Origin: Coxiella endosymbiont of Amblyomma nuttalli
Lineage (GTDB): Bacteria > Pseudomonadota > Gammaproteobacteria > Coxiellales > Coxiellaceae
Direction of reading: 5' to 3'
DNA length: 64,000 nt
Assembly (NCBI RefSeq): GCF_018107685.1
Contig: NZ_CP064834.1
Span: 434,001 to 498,000 of the forward strand
Part shown: positions 53,616 to 62,805 of the stretch, piece after piece
How positions within the stretch are numbered: position 1 is the first letter of the stretch
Layout: every line of letters starts with the position of its first letter
The notes under the pieces: generated by a model
Database searches by the model: none
Seen by the model: only the letters and a program-made list of their open reading frames with translations
What the model was told of the DNA's origin: nothing
Program-made: the position numbers and the translations under genes

Positions 53616-54802
53616 CCATGAAGTCTTGTAATAAAGAACATATATAAGTAAGAATTTATTATAAATCATTTACCACAATAAACAGAAAAATGGCTCCCAT
53701 ATCAGCCATCGGATGTGGAATATGAAGTGTGGAATACAGAAGTAGCTAAAAGTGATTTTTAAATAGCAATATTTCTGATACTTTTAGGAAGAAAAAATCC
53801 AGAACTAGTCGGTCTATTAATCCATTCTAAAGTTATTTTTGCAGTGCATGCTAAAATAATGCATAAAGAATTTTCTGTAGGATATTTCTTATTTCTTGAT
53901 TCAGTCGCCTCATAGTGATATTTCTTAAAAAATTATAAAAGTTTATTTAGAAAGACAATAAATACTATTTTGGTGATGAAATAATAATCCATGAATTTTC
54001 ATATTTTAAATTCTTAAAATTTTCGTTCTTACGAAATTTTTAAGTTGTAATTAACGTATCAAATCAAGGACTTTCATATTATTAATAGTATATTACTAGT
54101 AGTATCTTATATATTTTATTTAAATAAATATTATGGCTTATGATAATAAGCAGAAATTTTATATTTTTATAGCTTGTATCACTAAAATTTAATTGTTCAT
54201 TAGTAGCATCAGTAAATATTTGTAAGAAAAATATTTAGGTTTAGAACTATGAAAAATAAATAAGTGATATATCAAGCTATTGTGGAATAACATCTGTGGA
54301 CAGGATATTGACGTTACCAAAATGGTACGTTAGCTGATTGAATAGCATATTTGCGTTAGATAGCATGTGACGCTACTTAACGTTTTAATGTATAAAAACC
54401 TGAAAATTTTTCACACCAATAGATACAGTTAATATTTATCTTATAGATCAAAATAATTTTTATATTTTATGTATAAGCTGTTATAGAGAATAAATTGAGA
54501 AAGTATCTGCTAATAAAAATGGAATGAGTAAAACGTAATCGATTAATCATTATTTTAGATCATCAATGAATGTTTTAATATATAGTCGTGTACAACTTTC
54601 TTGAGTTCTTATATCGTGTATGGCAATCAAAATCACAGCAATAAAAACATGTCTCAAATCATTAATAGAGTGTATGAATATATAAACTAAGCAGGATAAA
54701 AAATGTCACAAAGTTTTAACAGAGTTTTATGTGGTTTCCGCAAAAAAGGGGCATACGGGTGTAAATTGTTTTCGTGAGGTTTCGTTTTCTTGAGATTAAT
54801 GA
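53616..54802. other. 1.2-kb AT-rich spacer before nudE
   Basis: No gene recognised on either strand; very AT-rich, many stops. From memory, the C. burnetii homologues left of this gap (CBU_059x) and right of it (mdh, tsaD) lie far apart in that genome, so this may be a rearrangement point. No repeat or mobile-element remnant is visible at the edges. Confidence 0.45.
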
Positions 54803-55357
54803 GTGAGCATCATGAATAAAAAACCTCTGATTCTTAACGAGATTGTAGTGGCTCAAAGTCGTTTATTTGATATTAAAGAGCTTCATTTGCGCTTTTCTAA
54901 TGGACAGGAACGTCATTTTGAGCAAATCTCTGGACGAGGATATGGTTCTGTGATGATTGTTCCACTTTTAAATGAAGAAACAGTACTGTTAGTGCGTGAA
55001 TATGGTGCAGGAATAGGCAATTATGTGCTGGGTTTTCCCAAGGGAGCCATTGAAGATAAAGAGGATATTTTAATTACTGCTGAACGTGAATTAAAAGAAG
55101 AAGTGGGTTATGGTGCACATAATATGTCGATTATTGCTTGTTATAGTGCTTCTCCAGGTTATTTGCATTCAATGATGCATGTTATTGTTGCTAAAAATCT
55201 ATATAAGGAAAAAGCTTTTGGTGATGAGCCTGAACCTATCGAAATTATTCCCTGGAAACTTGCTAATTTGGATGAACTATTGATCCATCCTGAATTTCAT
55301 GACGCACGTAGTGTTGCTGCTTTATTTTTAGTTGAAAGACGGCAGTGCGAACAATGA
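54803..55357 (+). CDS. nudE: Nudix hydrolase, ADP-compounds hydrolase NudE
   Basis: Hydrolyses ADP-ribose, NADH and diadenosine compounds. 184 residues from a GTG at 54803, or 181 from the ATG at 54812 (MNKKPLILNE), which I consider equally likely. The Nudix box is complete at 81-103: GAIEDKE, seven residues, then RELKEEVGY. The upstream GYGSVMIVPLLNEETVLLVREYGAGIGNYVLGFPKG is NudE-like. In many gammaproteobacteria cysQ is its neighbour; it is not seen here. Confidence 0.93.
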   Translation: MSIMNKKPLILNEIVVAQSRLFDIKELHLRFSNGQERHFEQISGRGYGSVMIVPLLNEETVLLVREYGAGIGNYVLGFPKGAIEDKEDILITAERELKEEVGYGAHNMSIIACYSASPGYLHSMMHVIVAKNLYKEKAFGDEPEPIEIIPWKLANLDELLIHPEFHDARSVAALFLVERRQCEQ

Positions 55358-56092
55358 ACGACGTCTAAGATAGGCTATCTTACTAATAGCAGACTAAGAT
55401 ATTTATAAGTATCATGTGTTTCTGCATGAAATAATGGTACGATATCATCCATAAAAAAGATAATATACTTATTACCGAGTCGACCTTTGAAAATATATGA
55501 CGCTATTATCGAGGGTTACAAGTATTAATCTCAACAAATCCTGATTTCTATAGCGGGAGATATATCACACAGAGAATGTTCATCACACAGAGAATGTTCA
55601 TTGATAATGGGGTATTATTGGTTATTTAGATCTGAGGTTGATATATAGATTTTGTAGAAAACGTGATATTTATGGTAGATATTATTTTAATTGAGCGTAA
55701 CACTATCGACTAATGTTGGAATTATTTATACGCTGTTTCGAAGACGTTACCTTCCCGAATAACATAGTGTATTTGAGTAGATGAGCAATAAATTATCAAG
55801 TGAATTAGAAACACCCTGCATTCTGTTGGAGTAGTGTCTAAAGCACCTTAGTTCTAACATTTTATCGGATAATCTGTTTAAACAATTTATTGTATGTTAT
55901 CACATTGTAAAATGGGTATCAGGGTTAATTTAAATGGCAAAACACTGTTTGTAGTCATGGTGCGCTCCTGCGAGCATGAGAAGAGAGGTTTCGCTTATTG
56001 CTTTCTGTCCTTGTTGCAATTAGGGATCTTAGAACTAAAAACAGTATTATTGAACTTAATGAAATTAATGAAATATAGAAGGTGCGCTCACA
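55358..56092. other. spacer between nudE and mdh
   Basis: About 735 bases. No cysQ relic recognised. An open frame at 55894-56100 (68 codons, overlapping the mdh start) looks accidental. It contains the exact 18-bp tandem repeat at 55564-55599 and a duplicated GAAATTAAT just before mdh. Confidence 0.45.
55564..55599. repeat. exact tandem duplication of 18 bp
   Basis: ATCACACAGAGAATGTTC is present twice head to tail with no mismatch (55564-55581 and 55582-55599). The copies are identical, so the event is recent or the site unstable. No gene or known regulatory motif is associated. Confidence 0.95.
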
Positions 56093-57079
56093 ATGATTAA
56101 GCATATTAAAGTCGTAGTAACTGGGGCAGCGGGACAAATTAGCTATGCTTTATTACCGCGCTTAGCTTCAGGGCAAGCTTTTGGATTAGAAACGACCATT
56201 GATCTGCATTTATTGGAAATTGAGCCTGCTTTATCTCTCTTGAATGGGGTTGTAATGGAATTAGAGGATTGTGCTTTTCCATTATTGCGTAATATTATAG
56301 TTACTTCCGATCCGCGCATTGCATTTTTAGATGTGAATTGGGCTCTTTTAATAGGTTCTGCTCCTAGAATAGCTGGCATGGAACGTAAAGATTTGTTGGA
56401 AAAGAATGGTGAAATCTTTGTCTATCAGGGTAATATTCTGAATGAGAGGGCAGCGGATGATGTACATGTGCTTGTTGTCGGTAATCCATGTAATACTAAT
56501 TGTTTGATTTTAATGAAAAATGCATCTGATATTCCTAATGATCGATTTTACGCCATGACGCGCCTTGATCAAAACCGCTCGATTGCCCAGTTGGCACTTA
56601 AAGCGAGTGTTAACGTTACTAATATAAAGAATATGATTATTTGGGGTAACCATTCTTCAACACAATACCCTGATTTCTATCATGCGACAGTAGACGGTCT
56701 ATCGATTCCTAGTGTCATTCGTGATAAGAATTGGTTGATGGAAGATTTTGTTCGCTTAATTCAGCAACGTGGTGCCGCTATAATTAAAGCTAAAGGTACT
56801 TCTTCAGCTGCTTCTGCAGCCAATGCAGTGATCGATAGTATATGGAGTTTAATGACTAAGACACCAGAGAATGACATTTATTCAATGGCTTTGTGCTCAC
56901 AAGGTCAATATGACGTGGATGAAGGTTTAATTTTCTCATTTCCTTGTCGCACAGAGAATAGTGTTGTCAAAGTTGTTGAAAATATCCAACATAATAAATT
57001 TGGTCAGCAAAAGTTGCTAGAGACATTGGATGAGTTGCGAGAAGAACGAGATGCGGTGAGAGAGTTAGGACTTATTTGA
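56093..57079 (+). CDS. mdh: malate dehydrogenase
   Basis: TCA-cycle enzyme interconverting malate and oxaloacetate with NAD. 328 residues of the cytosolic-type family. The NAD-binding [19 protein letters not shown] is at 9-27. Catalytic His187 lies in [14 protein letters not shown], with D159 and R162 in TRLDQNR and the substrate arginines in [13 protein letters not shown]. The last gene-like overlap with an upstream short frame is accidental. Start: ATG at 56093 preceded by GAAGG. Confidence 0.96.
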   Translation: MIKHIKVVVTGAAGQISYALLPRLASGQAFGLETTIDLHLLEIEPALSLLNGVVMELEDCAFPLLRNIIVTSDPRIAFLDVNWALLIGSAPRIAGMERKDLLEKNGEIFVYQGNILNERAADDVHVLVVGNPCNTNCLILMKNASDIPNDRFYAMTRLDQNRSIAQLALKASVNVTNIKNMIIWGNHSSTQYPDFYHATVDGLSIPSVIRDKNWLMEDFVRLIQQRGAAIIKAKGTSSAASAANAVIDSIWSLMTKTPENDIYSMALCSQGQYDVDEGLIFSFPCRTENSVVKVVENIQHNKFGQQKLLETLDELREERDAVRELGLI

Positions 57080-57420
57080 TCCTATGCCTTGAAAACTAGT
57101 TAGATTTAATGGTAATTACTATGTTAGCTACGGATGCATTGTTTTTCTTGACTATTTTAGCCAGTAATAGTTTTCAACTACTAGATTCAATTAAATATAT
57201 GTAGTTAAGGCTTTCGAAAAATGCTCTATTTTAGATGCTAAATTATTGTGAACTATCTAAGTAGCGATTATGTTTTGGTGTTTATGAAAAGGTTATATTG
57301 TGTTATAGGTTTGTAGGAAATAATTAAAAAAAGAGATAGTTATGATAGGATGGTAATTAGTTTAGTACTGCAAGATATCAATGATATAGATCAGCAGATG
57401 AGTAAACGGAGGAATATTTA
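57080..57420. other. spacer between mdh and tsaD
   Basis: About 340 bases with no gene. It ends with the tsaD ribosome binding site GGAGG at 57410-57414, which decides the GTG start at 57421. No terminator is obvious after mdh. Confidence 0.45.
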
Positions 57421-58467
57421 GTGCTACAAAGGCTAAAGAATAAAACAGGGATAGTTTTAGGTATCGAGACCTCCTGTGATGAAACCGCTGTAGCTCTTTA
57501 TGATAGAAGACAGGGGTTGCTTGCACATGAGATTTATAGTCAAATTGCAGTTCATGTAGAATATGGAGGCGTCGTTCCTGAACTTGCCTCGCGCGATCAT
57601 ATTCGAAAGGTCTTGCCGTTAATCAGCAAAACTCTTTCCAATGCGCAGCTATCAAAGAAAGATATTAGTGGTATCGCTTACACGAAAGGTCCGGGATTGA
57701 TTGGCGCTTTGATGGTTGGTGCGTCGGTGGCAAAAAGTTTAGCTTATGCATTGCAAATTCCAGTGGTAGGGGTGAATCATATGGAAGCGCATTTGATGGT
57801 GATACAATTAGAAAAAAAATCGCCAGATTACCCATTTATTGCCTTACTGGTTTCCGGTGGACACACATTGTTAGTGCTGGTAGAAAATCTAGGCTGTTAT
57901 AAACTGTTAGGCGAAAGTGTTGATGATGCAGTGGGAGAAGCATTCGATAAAACAGCAAAATTATTAGGATTGTCTTATCCAGGTGGTCCTAGATTGGCGA
58001 AATTAGCCGAAAAAGGTGATCCTACTCGTTTCTATTTCCCGCGACCAATGGTACATAAACCAAATCTCAATTTTAGTTTTAGTGGTTTAAAAACACATGC
58101 TGTTTATTATGTTAGGCAATATGGTAATGATCAGCAAGCACGAGCAGATATTGCGTGTGCTTTTGAAGATGCTGTAATAGATACTTTAGTTCAAAAGTGT
58201 TTGCGTGCTGTTAAAAAAACGAAGATAAATACATTAGTTTTAGTAGGTGGTGTAGCAGCTAATAAAAAACTACGTAAGCGATTGAATGAAGTAATGATCA
58301 ATCGTTCTGGAGAAATATATTATCCACGTCAGGAATTCTGTACTGATAACGGTGTAATGATTGCCTACATAGGTTGGTTGCATTTGAATGCTGGGGCAAA
58401 AGAAAATAACACGATTCATGTTCGGGCCAGATGGCCGATGGATTCGCTGACCACTATAGCTAGCTGA
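57421..58467 (+). CDS. tsaD: tRNA N6-adenosine threonylcarbamoyltransferase
   Basis: Transfers the threonylcarbamoyl group to A37 of ANN-decoding tRNAs, with TsaB and TsaE. 348 residues. GTG start at 57421, supported by GGAGG seven bases upstream. Metal-binding H120 and H124 in VNHMEAHLM; the N-terminal GIETSCDETAVALYD, the middle KGPGLIGALMVGASVAKSL and VSGGHTLLVLV are intact, as is the C-terminal TDNGVMIAYIG. It converges with plsY; the 153-base gap between them has no clear terminator. Confidence 0.97.
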   Translation: MLQRLKNKTGIVLGIETSCDETAVALYDRRQGLLAHEIYSQIAVHVEYGGVVPELASRDHIRKVLPLISKTLSNAQLSKKDISGIAYTKGPGLIGALMVGASVAKSLAYALQIPVVGVNHMEAHLMVIQLEKKSPDYPFIALLVSGGHTLLVLVENLGCYKLLGESVDDAVGEAFDKTAKLLGLSYPGGPRLAKLAEKGDPTRFYFPRPMVHKPNLNFSFSGLKTHAVYYVRQYGNDQQARADIACAFEDAVIDTLVQKCLRAVKKTKINTLVLVGGVAANKKLRKRLNEVMINRSGEIYYPRQEFCTDNGVMIAYIGWLHLNAGAKENNTIHVRARWPMDSLTTIAS

Positions 58468-58620
58468 TATTTATGACTTCGTTTATGATCACGATTTTAA
58501 TCCGTGAAAACAAATCAAACCTACAGGCTCTTTATCTATCAATATACAGCAAAGCCTAATTCTGCCTTATCTTGTAATTATAGTAAAATTTTTTAACAGA
58601 TAAGGTTGGATGGGATGGTT

Positions 58621-59211
58621 TTAACGTTTACCAAAATCAATTTTCCTTTCTGTTCTTTGGCAAAGCCGCTGAATATTTTCCCAGTGTTTCCATATAATGA
58701 AAGTAACCATTATTAACACCGGAAAAAAGTAATCTATATGAGTGCTAATTACCATAAAAACAGGTGCGGCGATAGTAAGTACGAGGGTAGCAACAGAAGA
58801 ATAACGTGTGAAATACGCGACTGTAAACCAAACCAAAATACTAAACAACCCTACCCAAAAGGATAAACCAAATAGAGCTCCTGTCATCGTAGCGACACCT
58901 TTGCCACCTTTAAAACTAAAATATATGGGAAAAATATGACCAATAACAGTAATAAGCCCTACAAAAGCCAGATTCATCCCATGAACATGGAACAATCGAC
59001 CGATAAGAACAGCAATGAGCCCTTTTAATCCATCGGCCAACAAAACATATATGGCCGCTTGTTTACCCACAAGTCGCAATATGTTAGTGGCGCCTGCATT
59101 ACCTGAACCCACCATGCGCGGATCTAGAGCATGCATCAATTTTGAAATAATGATGGCAAAAGAAAGAGAACCAATAAAGTAAGCCAGAGTAACACTAATG
59201 AGGCATCCCAT
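58621..59211 (-). CDS. plsY: acyl-phosphate glycerol-3-phosphate acyltransferase PlsY
   Basis: First acylation of glycerol-3-phosphate in phospholipid synthesis, partner of PlsX. Integral membrane protein of 196 residues from the ATG at 59211, which has AAGGA upstream; the longer frame begins at a TTG (59232). The three family loops are present: AYFIGSLSFAIIISK with GSGNAGATNILR, DGLKGLIAVLIG, and FKGGKGVATMTGALFG. Hydrophobic segments alternate as expected. Close to orn (39 bases beyond 59232) on the same strand. Confidence 0.94.
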   Translation of the reverse strand: MGCLISVTLAYFIGSLSFAIIISKLMHALDPRMVGSGNAGATNILRLVGKQAAIYVLLADGLKGLIAVLIGRLFHVHGMNLAFVGLITVIGHIFPIYFSFKGGKGVATMTGALFGLSFWVGLFSILVWFTVAYFTRYSSVATLVLTIAAPVFMVISTHIDYFFPVLIMVTFIIWKHWENIQRLCQRTERKIDFGKR

Positions 59212-59270
59212 ACGCCTTAATCCTTTGATCAAACATTGAAATTAATGATATCGATTTATGAACGAAATGT

Positions 59271-59822
59271 CTACTTTAATAAATGAGTACGGTAATATCG
59301 AAGTTCTTCGATAGAATCACGGATGTCTTGTAAAGCAAGATGCTGTAGTTCTTTGATAAGGCCTCTCATAATTTCCGGAGCCCAGCGTTGGGCCAGGATT
59401 TTTAAAGTGGAAACATCAAGATGACGATAATGAAAAAATTGGTCCAATGTAGGCATGTGGCGATGTAAAAATCGTCGATCTTGGCAGACAGAATTACCAC
59501 AAAGAGGAGATTTTCCTTTCGGTACATAGTTTTTTAGAAAATCCAATGTTTCAATTTCCGCTTTTCTTTCAGTTATGCCGATAGTTTTGACCCGCTTAAT
59601 TAAGCCTGAAGTGGTATGATTACAAGTATTCCAATCGTCCATCGCTTCTAATACTTCGTTTGATTGATGAATAGCAAGAGAGGGCCCTTCGGCAAGGATA
59701 TTAAGATTGCTACTAGTCACGATTGTTGCAATCTCCAAAATACGATCCCGATTAGGATCAAGTCCCGTCATTTCAAGGTCAAGCCAGATAAGATTGTCCT
59801 CGCTAACACTAACAGCCGTCAT
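59271..59822 (-). CDS. orn: oligoribonuclease
   Basis: 3'-5' exonuclease that degrades short RNA products, DEDDh family, dimeric. 183 residues. The first acidic pair is D15 and E17 in [20 protein letters not shown], then the CNHTTSGL and [16 protein letters not shown] region with the second Asp, and the terminal H…D pair in [20 protein letters not shown]. Length and motifs are standard. plsY starts close behind, so they may share a message. Confidence 0.96.
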   Translation of the reverse strand: MTAVSVSEDNLIWLDLEMTGLDPNRDRILEIATIVTSSNLNILAEGPSLAIHQSNEVLEAMDDWNTCNHTTSGLIKRVKTIGITERKAEIETLDFLKNYVPKGKSPLCGNSVCQDRRFLHRHMPTLDQFFHYRHLDVSTLKILAQRWAPEIMRGLIKELQHLALQDIRDSIEELRYYRTHLLK

Positions 59823-60207
59823 TGTGTTGCACTCAAGCTGATTTTCATATTCTTAATAACAGCTGACACCAATTTCAAATTCATACACCTTATTGTACAC
59901 ACTACATGCTAATTGCATCCTTCCTTTAGGTTTATAGGTTTCCGATTATCGACAGTGCTATAATTCCTTACTGCTTACACAGTATCAGCTCAATACTTAC
60001 AGTTTTTGTTTCTGATCTGATAGGACTTTTTGCTGCAATATTGAAATAAACAGCGTTATGTAACATAGCATAGATCAAAGGTACTAGTTGAGTATAGCAT
60101 TTTCATTAGCTTGTTGATACGAATATTCCAAAAAGTATAAATGTATTGTAATGGTAGCATTGTCTTAAGCAATATCTGATAAGGGTGCGTGATACGATTG
60201 ACTCAGA
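59823..60207. other. spacer between orn and the helicase end
   Basis: About 385 bases. The helicase-side part may include the lost 3' end of the helicase gene, since that protein is short for its type; reading on in frame from its stop gives no convincing continuation. Otherwise nothing recognised. Confidence 0.4.
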
Positions 60208-62805
60208 TCAAGCTATAAAACAAAAACGGTCATTAGATAGTCGACGTAGCAATTTTTTAGGTTTTTCTTCGAAGACTGGTCCCTGTTTTCTATCGGATAA
60301 AATAAGAGTATTTTTGATCTCTAGTTGATAAATAGGCCATAAAATTCCGGCAAAACTATTCTGGTCAGGTAATTTAAGCGATTTGTCTATATCTTTTCGA
60401 TTTAGGTTCATTAAAAGATGCAGTTCTTTTTTAGCACGTGTTGTGGCGACGTAAAGTAAACGAATAATTTCATTATTCGTTTTTTTCTTTTCTATTCTCT
60501 TAACGTAATTATAGATAGAATCTACATGTTGTGAAGTGGCTTTAAATAAAGCGAAAATAAGATGATTTTTTATACCTAAAGGTAACGTAACAGTAGGTCG
60601 TTCAATCCATCGTAACAAACAGTCATTTTCGCGCTTAGGTATACGTTCCAAACTTGGTAAAATAACGCAATCAAACTCAAGTCCCTTCGCTTTATGAATG
60701 GTCATGACTTGAACAGCATTTATTCCAGGCTTGTAAGTTCGCGTGTAAAATTGTCCAAGTTTTTGCATTAAGCGATGAAACGTAAATTTATTTTCCATAG
60801 TTTCTAGGATCCGAAAATAAGTATGAGCATTGGCTAGTTCAGTTACATCATTTAGACAGGCTGGTCCACCTAAAGCAGACCATACATCTTTGATCCATAC
60901 AGAAAGGGGCAGTCGTTCACGATTGGACAACCCATTAGATAAAATAGAAAAAAAGTGAGCAATACGATTTCTTCCATCTGATGTTAACGCCTTAATTTCT
61001 TTAGCATTTTTTATGGCTACCCATAGCGGTCTCTCGCCAGCATAATGTGATAGGACATGCAGATCACGCAAAGTTAAACCACACCAGGGAGCATGTAAAA
61101 TAGAGAGCCACGCAATGCGATCGCCTAGATGATGTAATGCGCGCGTTAGCGCGAGCAAATCTTGGATTTCTGTGCATTTGGCAAAGTTTTCAACTTCTAC
61201 TGTCTGAAAAGGAACGGCTGATTTTCGTAAAGCAGGGATGATTTTTTGAAGATGAGAACGTAAACGAACGAGAATAGCGATTTTTATGTTAGGGTTTTTC
61301 TGGTAACAAGACTGAATAATAGATACAATTTGTTGAGCTTCCTCTCCTGCATGTGCATTGACGAATGGATAAAAGTTGATATTACATTCTCCGGGAGATT
61401 GAGTTGCTATGGAATGAGTATAAGGAATAGCGCCTATATCGCTATTTTCTTTTTCAGGAAAAATGCGCTCAAATGTTTGGTTGAACCAATCAATTAAATT
61501 GGCTTGAGACCTAAAATTATTGCACAAAGTCACTGATGTTAGTCGAATAGCACCGATGCCTTCATTTTTTACTTTTAGAAATAAGCTAACTTCTGCCTGC
61601 CGAAAGCGGTAAATAGATTGCATGGGATCACCCACTAGAAAAAGTGTTCGACCTTCATTGGGCCGCCAATCCGAAATTAGTTTTTCGATCAGATGAAATT
61701 GAATGGTGGAAGTATCTTGAAATTCATCTATCAATAGATGGTGAATTTCAGTGTCTGATTGTATAGCATAATCAGACAGTTGATTTCCATTTTCTAAAGC
61801 ACGGAGCGCAGCTAAGGTCACTTCTATAAAATCGACATTCTCATTTTCTTGGAAAATTACATTTAATTGTGCAACAAGAAAAGGAAGCAAAATTATTAGA
61901 GCTTGCATAAGTATCCACTGTTCATTGTCGTATTTTACTGGAGGAGAGTTTTTTATTTCATTAAGTATTTCTTTTAATTCTTCCGTTGGCTTGATGACCA
62001 ATGTTTGTCTTTTTCTCCATTGACCTTTTTTAGTGATGAGCCGATTTGCCATTGTTTTCCATTCAGGAATAGCATCAATTGCAATAGGGGGTGATTTTAA
62101 GTTACTTTTTTCTAACGATAGCTTTGCCGACTCTAAAATATCAAGGACAACAGCTTCTAGTGCACTTTCTGATTCTTTTTTAACGATATTTAAATTTTGA
62201 CGGTGCGTGATAATGTGCGGTAACCACTGATCCCGACATTTAATCATCTGAATTAATAATTTTTGTAGAGAATATACTTTATTATCAAGATGTAATAACA
62301 ATTGTTCGATAAGGTTACTATGCTTGCTTGAACGTAACAATGCATCAACAGCCTGTTGATATAGTAGGTCAGCTTCTTCTGCTTCAACCGTTGAAGGAGG
62401 TACACCGAAGCCGGATAAAGTTGGCGCTTGTGAAACAATGTGATGAGCGAGAGCATCAATAGTAAAAATACGTAAGCGATTTGGATTAATTTCCAATTTC
62501 CACTCATATTTCTGATTTCGCTCAAGAACAGCTTTCGCTAATGTCTGTGTTAATAGTTGATGATGATTCGTGGATTTCAGCTGATATTGTGCTTCTTCAA
62601 GTATCTTTGTGATCCGGTTTCCCATTTCGGCTGCGGCTTTGCGCGTAAAAGTTATAGCGACAATTTCTTCAGGCAGTTTTACAACGGTCAGTAGTAGAAG
62701 AAAGCGCTGGATTAATAACTCAGTTTTACCTGAACCTGCTGGTGCTTGAACGATATATGATTGCTTGGGATCCAGTATCTGTTCTCGAATTTTTTGATCA
62801 GTCAT
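60208..62805 (-). CDS. UvrD/RecB-type DNA helicase (AddA-like), possibly truncated
   Basis: Superfamily-1A helicase. 865 residues from the ATG at 62805, chosen because GGAG lies six bases upstream and it overlaps the nuclease stop (ATGACTGA); an earlier ATG at 62817 adds four residues. Motifs, counted from 62817: Walker A APAGSGKT (25-32), TFTRKAAAEM (57-65), motif II LLIDEFQDTS (361-370), motif III VGDPMQSIYRFRQAE (395-409), later motif V TIHKAKGLEFD and motif VI LLYVATTRAKKELH. The protein stops at LSNDRFCFIA, whereas AddA-like partners of this nuclease are often above 1000 residues, so a C-terminal part may be missing. With the upstream nuclease it would form an AddAB-like end-processing complex for recombination repair. 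Confidence 0.9.
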   Translation of the reverse strand: MTDQKIREQILDPKQSYIVQAPAGSGKTELLIQRFLLLLTVVKLPEEIVAITFTRKAAAEMGNRITKILEEAQYQLKSTNHHQLLTQTLAKAVLERNQKYEWKLEINPNRLRIFTIDALAHHIVSQAPTLSGFGVPPSTVEAEEADLLYQQAVDALLRSSKHSNLIEQLLLHLDNKVYSLQKLLIQMIKCRDQWLPHIITHRQNLNIVKKESESALEAVVLDILESAKLSLEKSNLKSPPIAIDAIPEWKTMANRLITKKGQWRKRQTLVIKPTEELKEILNEIKNSPPVKYDNEQWILMQALIILLPFLVAQLNVIFQENENVDFIEVTLAALRALENGNQLSDYAIQSDTEIHHLLIDEFQDTSTIQFHLIEKLISDWRPNEGRTLFLVGDPMQSIYRFRQAEVSLFLKVKNEGIGAIRLTSVTLCNNFRSQANLIDWFNQTFERIFPEKENSDIGAIPYTHSIATQSPGECNINFYPFVNAHAGEEAQQIVSIIQSCYQKNPNIKIAILVRLRSHLQKIIPALRKSAVPFQTVEVENFAKCTEIQDLLALTRALHHLGDRIAWLSILHAPWCGLTLRDLHVLSHYAGERPLWVAIKNAKEIKALTSDGRNRIAHFFSILSNGLSNRERLPLSVWIKDVWSALGGPACLNDVTELANAHTYFRILETMENKFTFHRLMQKLGQFYTRTYKPGINAVQVMTIHKAKGLEFDCVILPSLERIPKRENDCLLRWIERPTVTLPLGIKNHLIFALFKATSQHVDSIYNYVKRIEKKKTNNEIIRLLYVATTRAKKELHLLMNLNRKDIDKSLKLPDQNSFAGILWPIYQLEIKNTLILSDRKQGPVFEEKPKKLLRRLSNDRFCFIA

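Noticed and set aside
55894-56100. 68-codon frame overlapping the mdh start
   Set aside because: Overlaps a clear gene start, has no motif and no conserved look.
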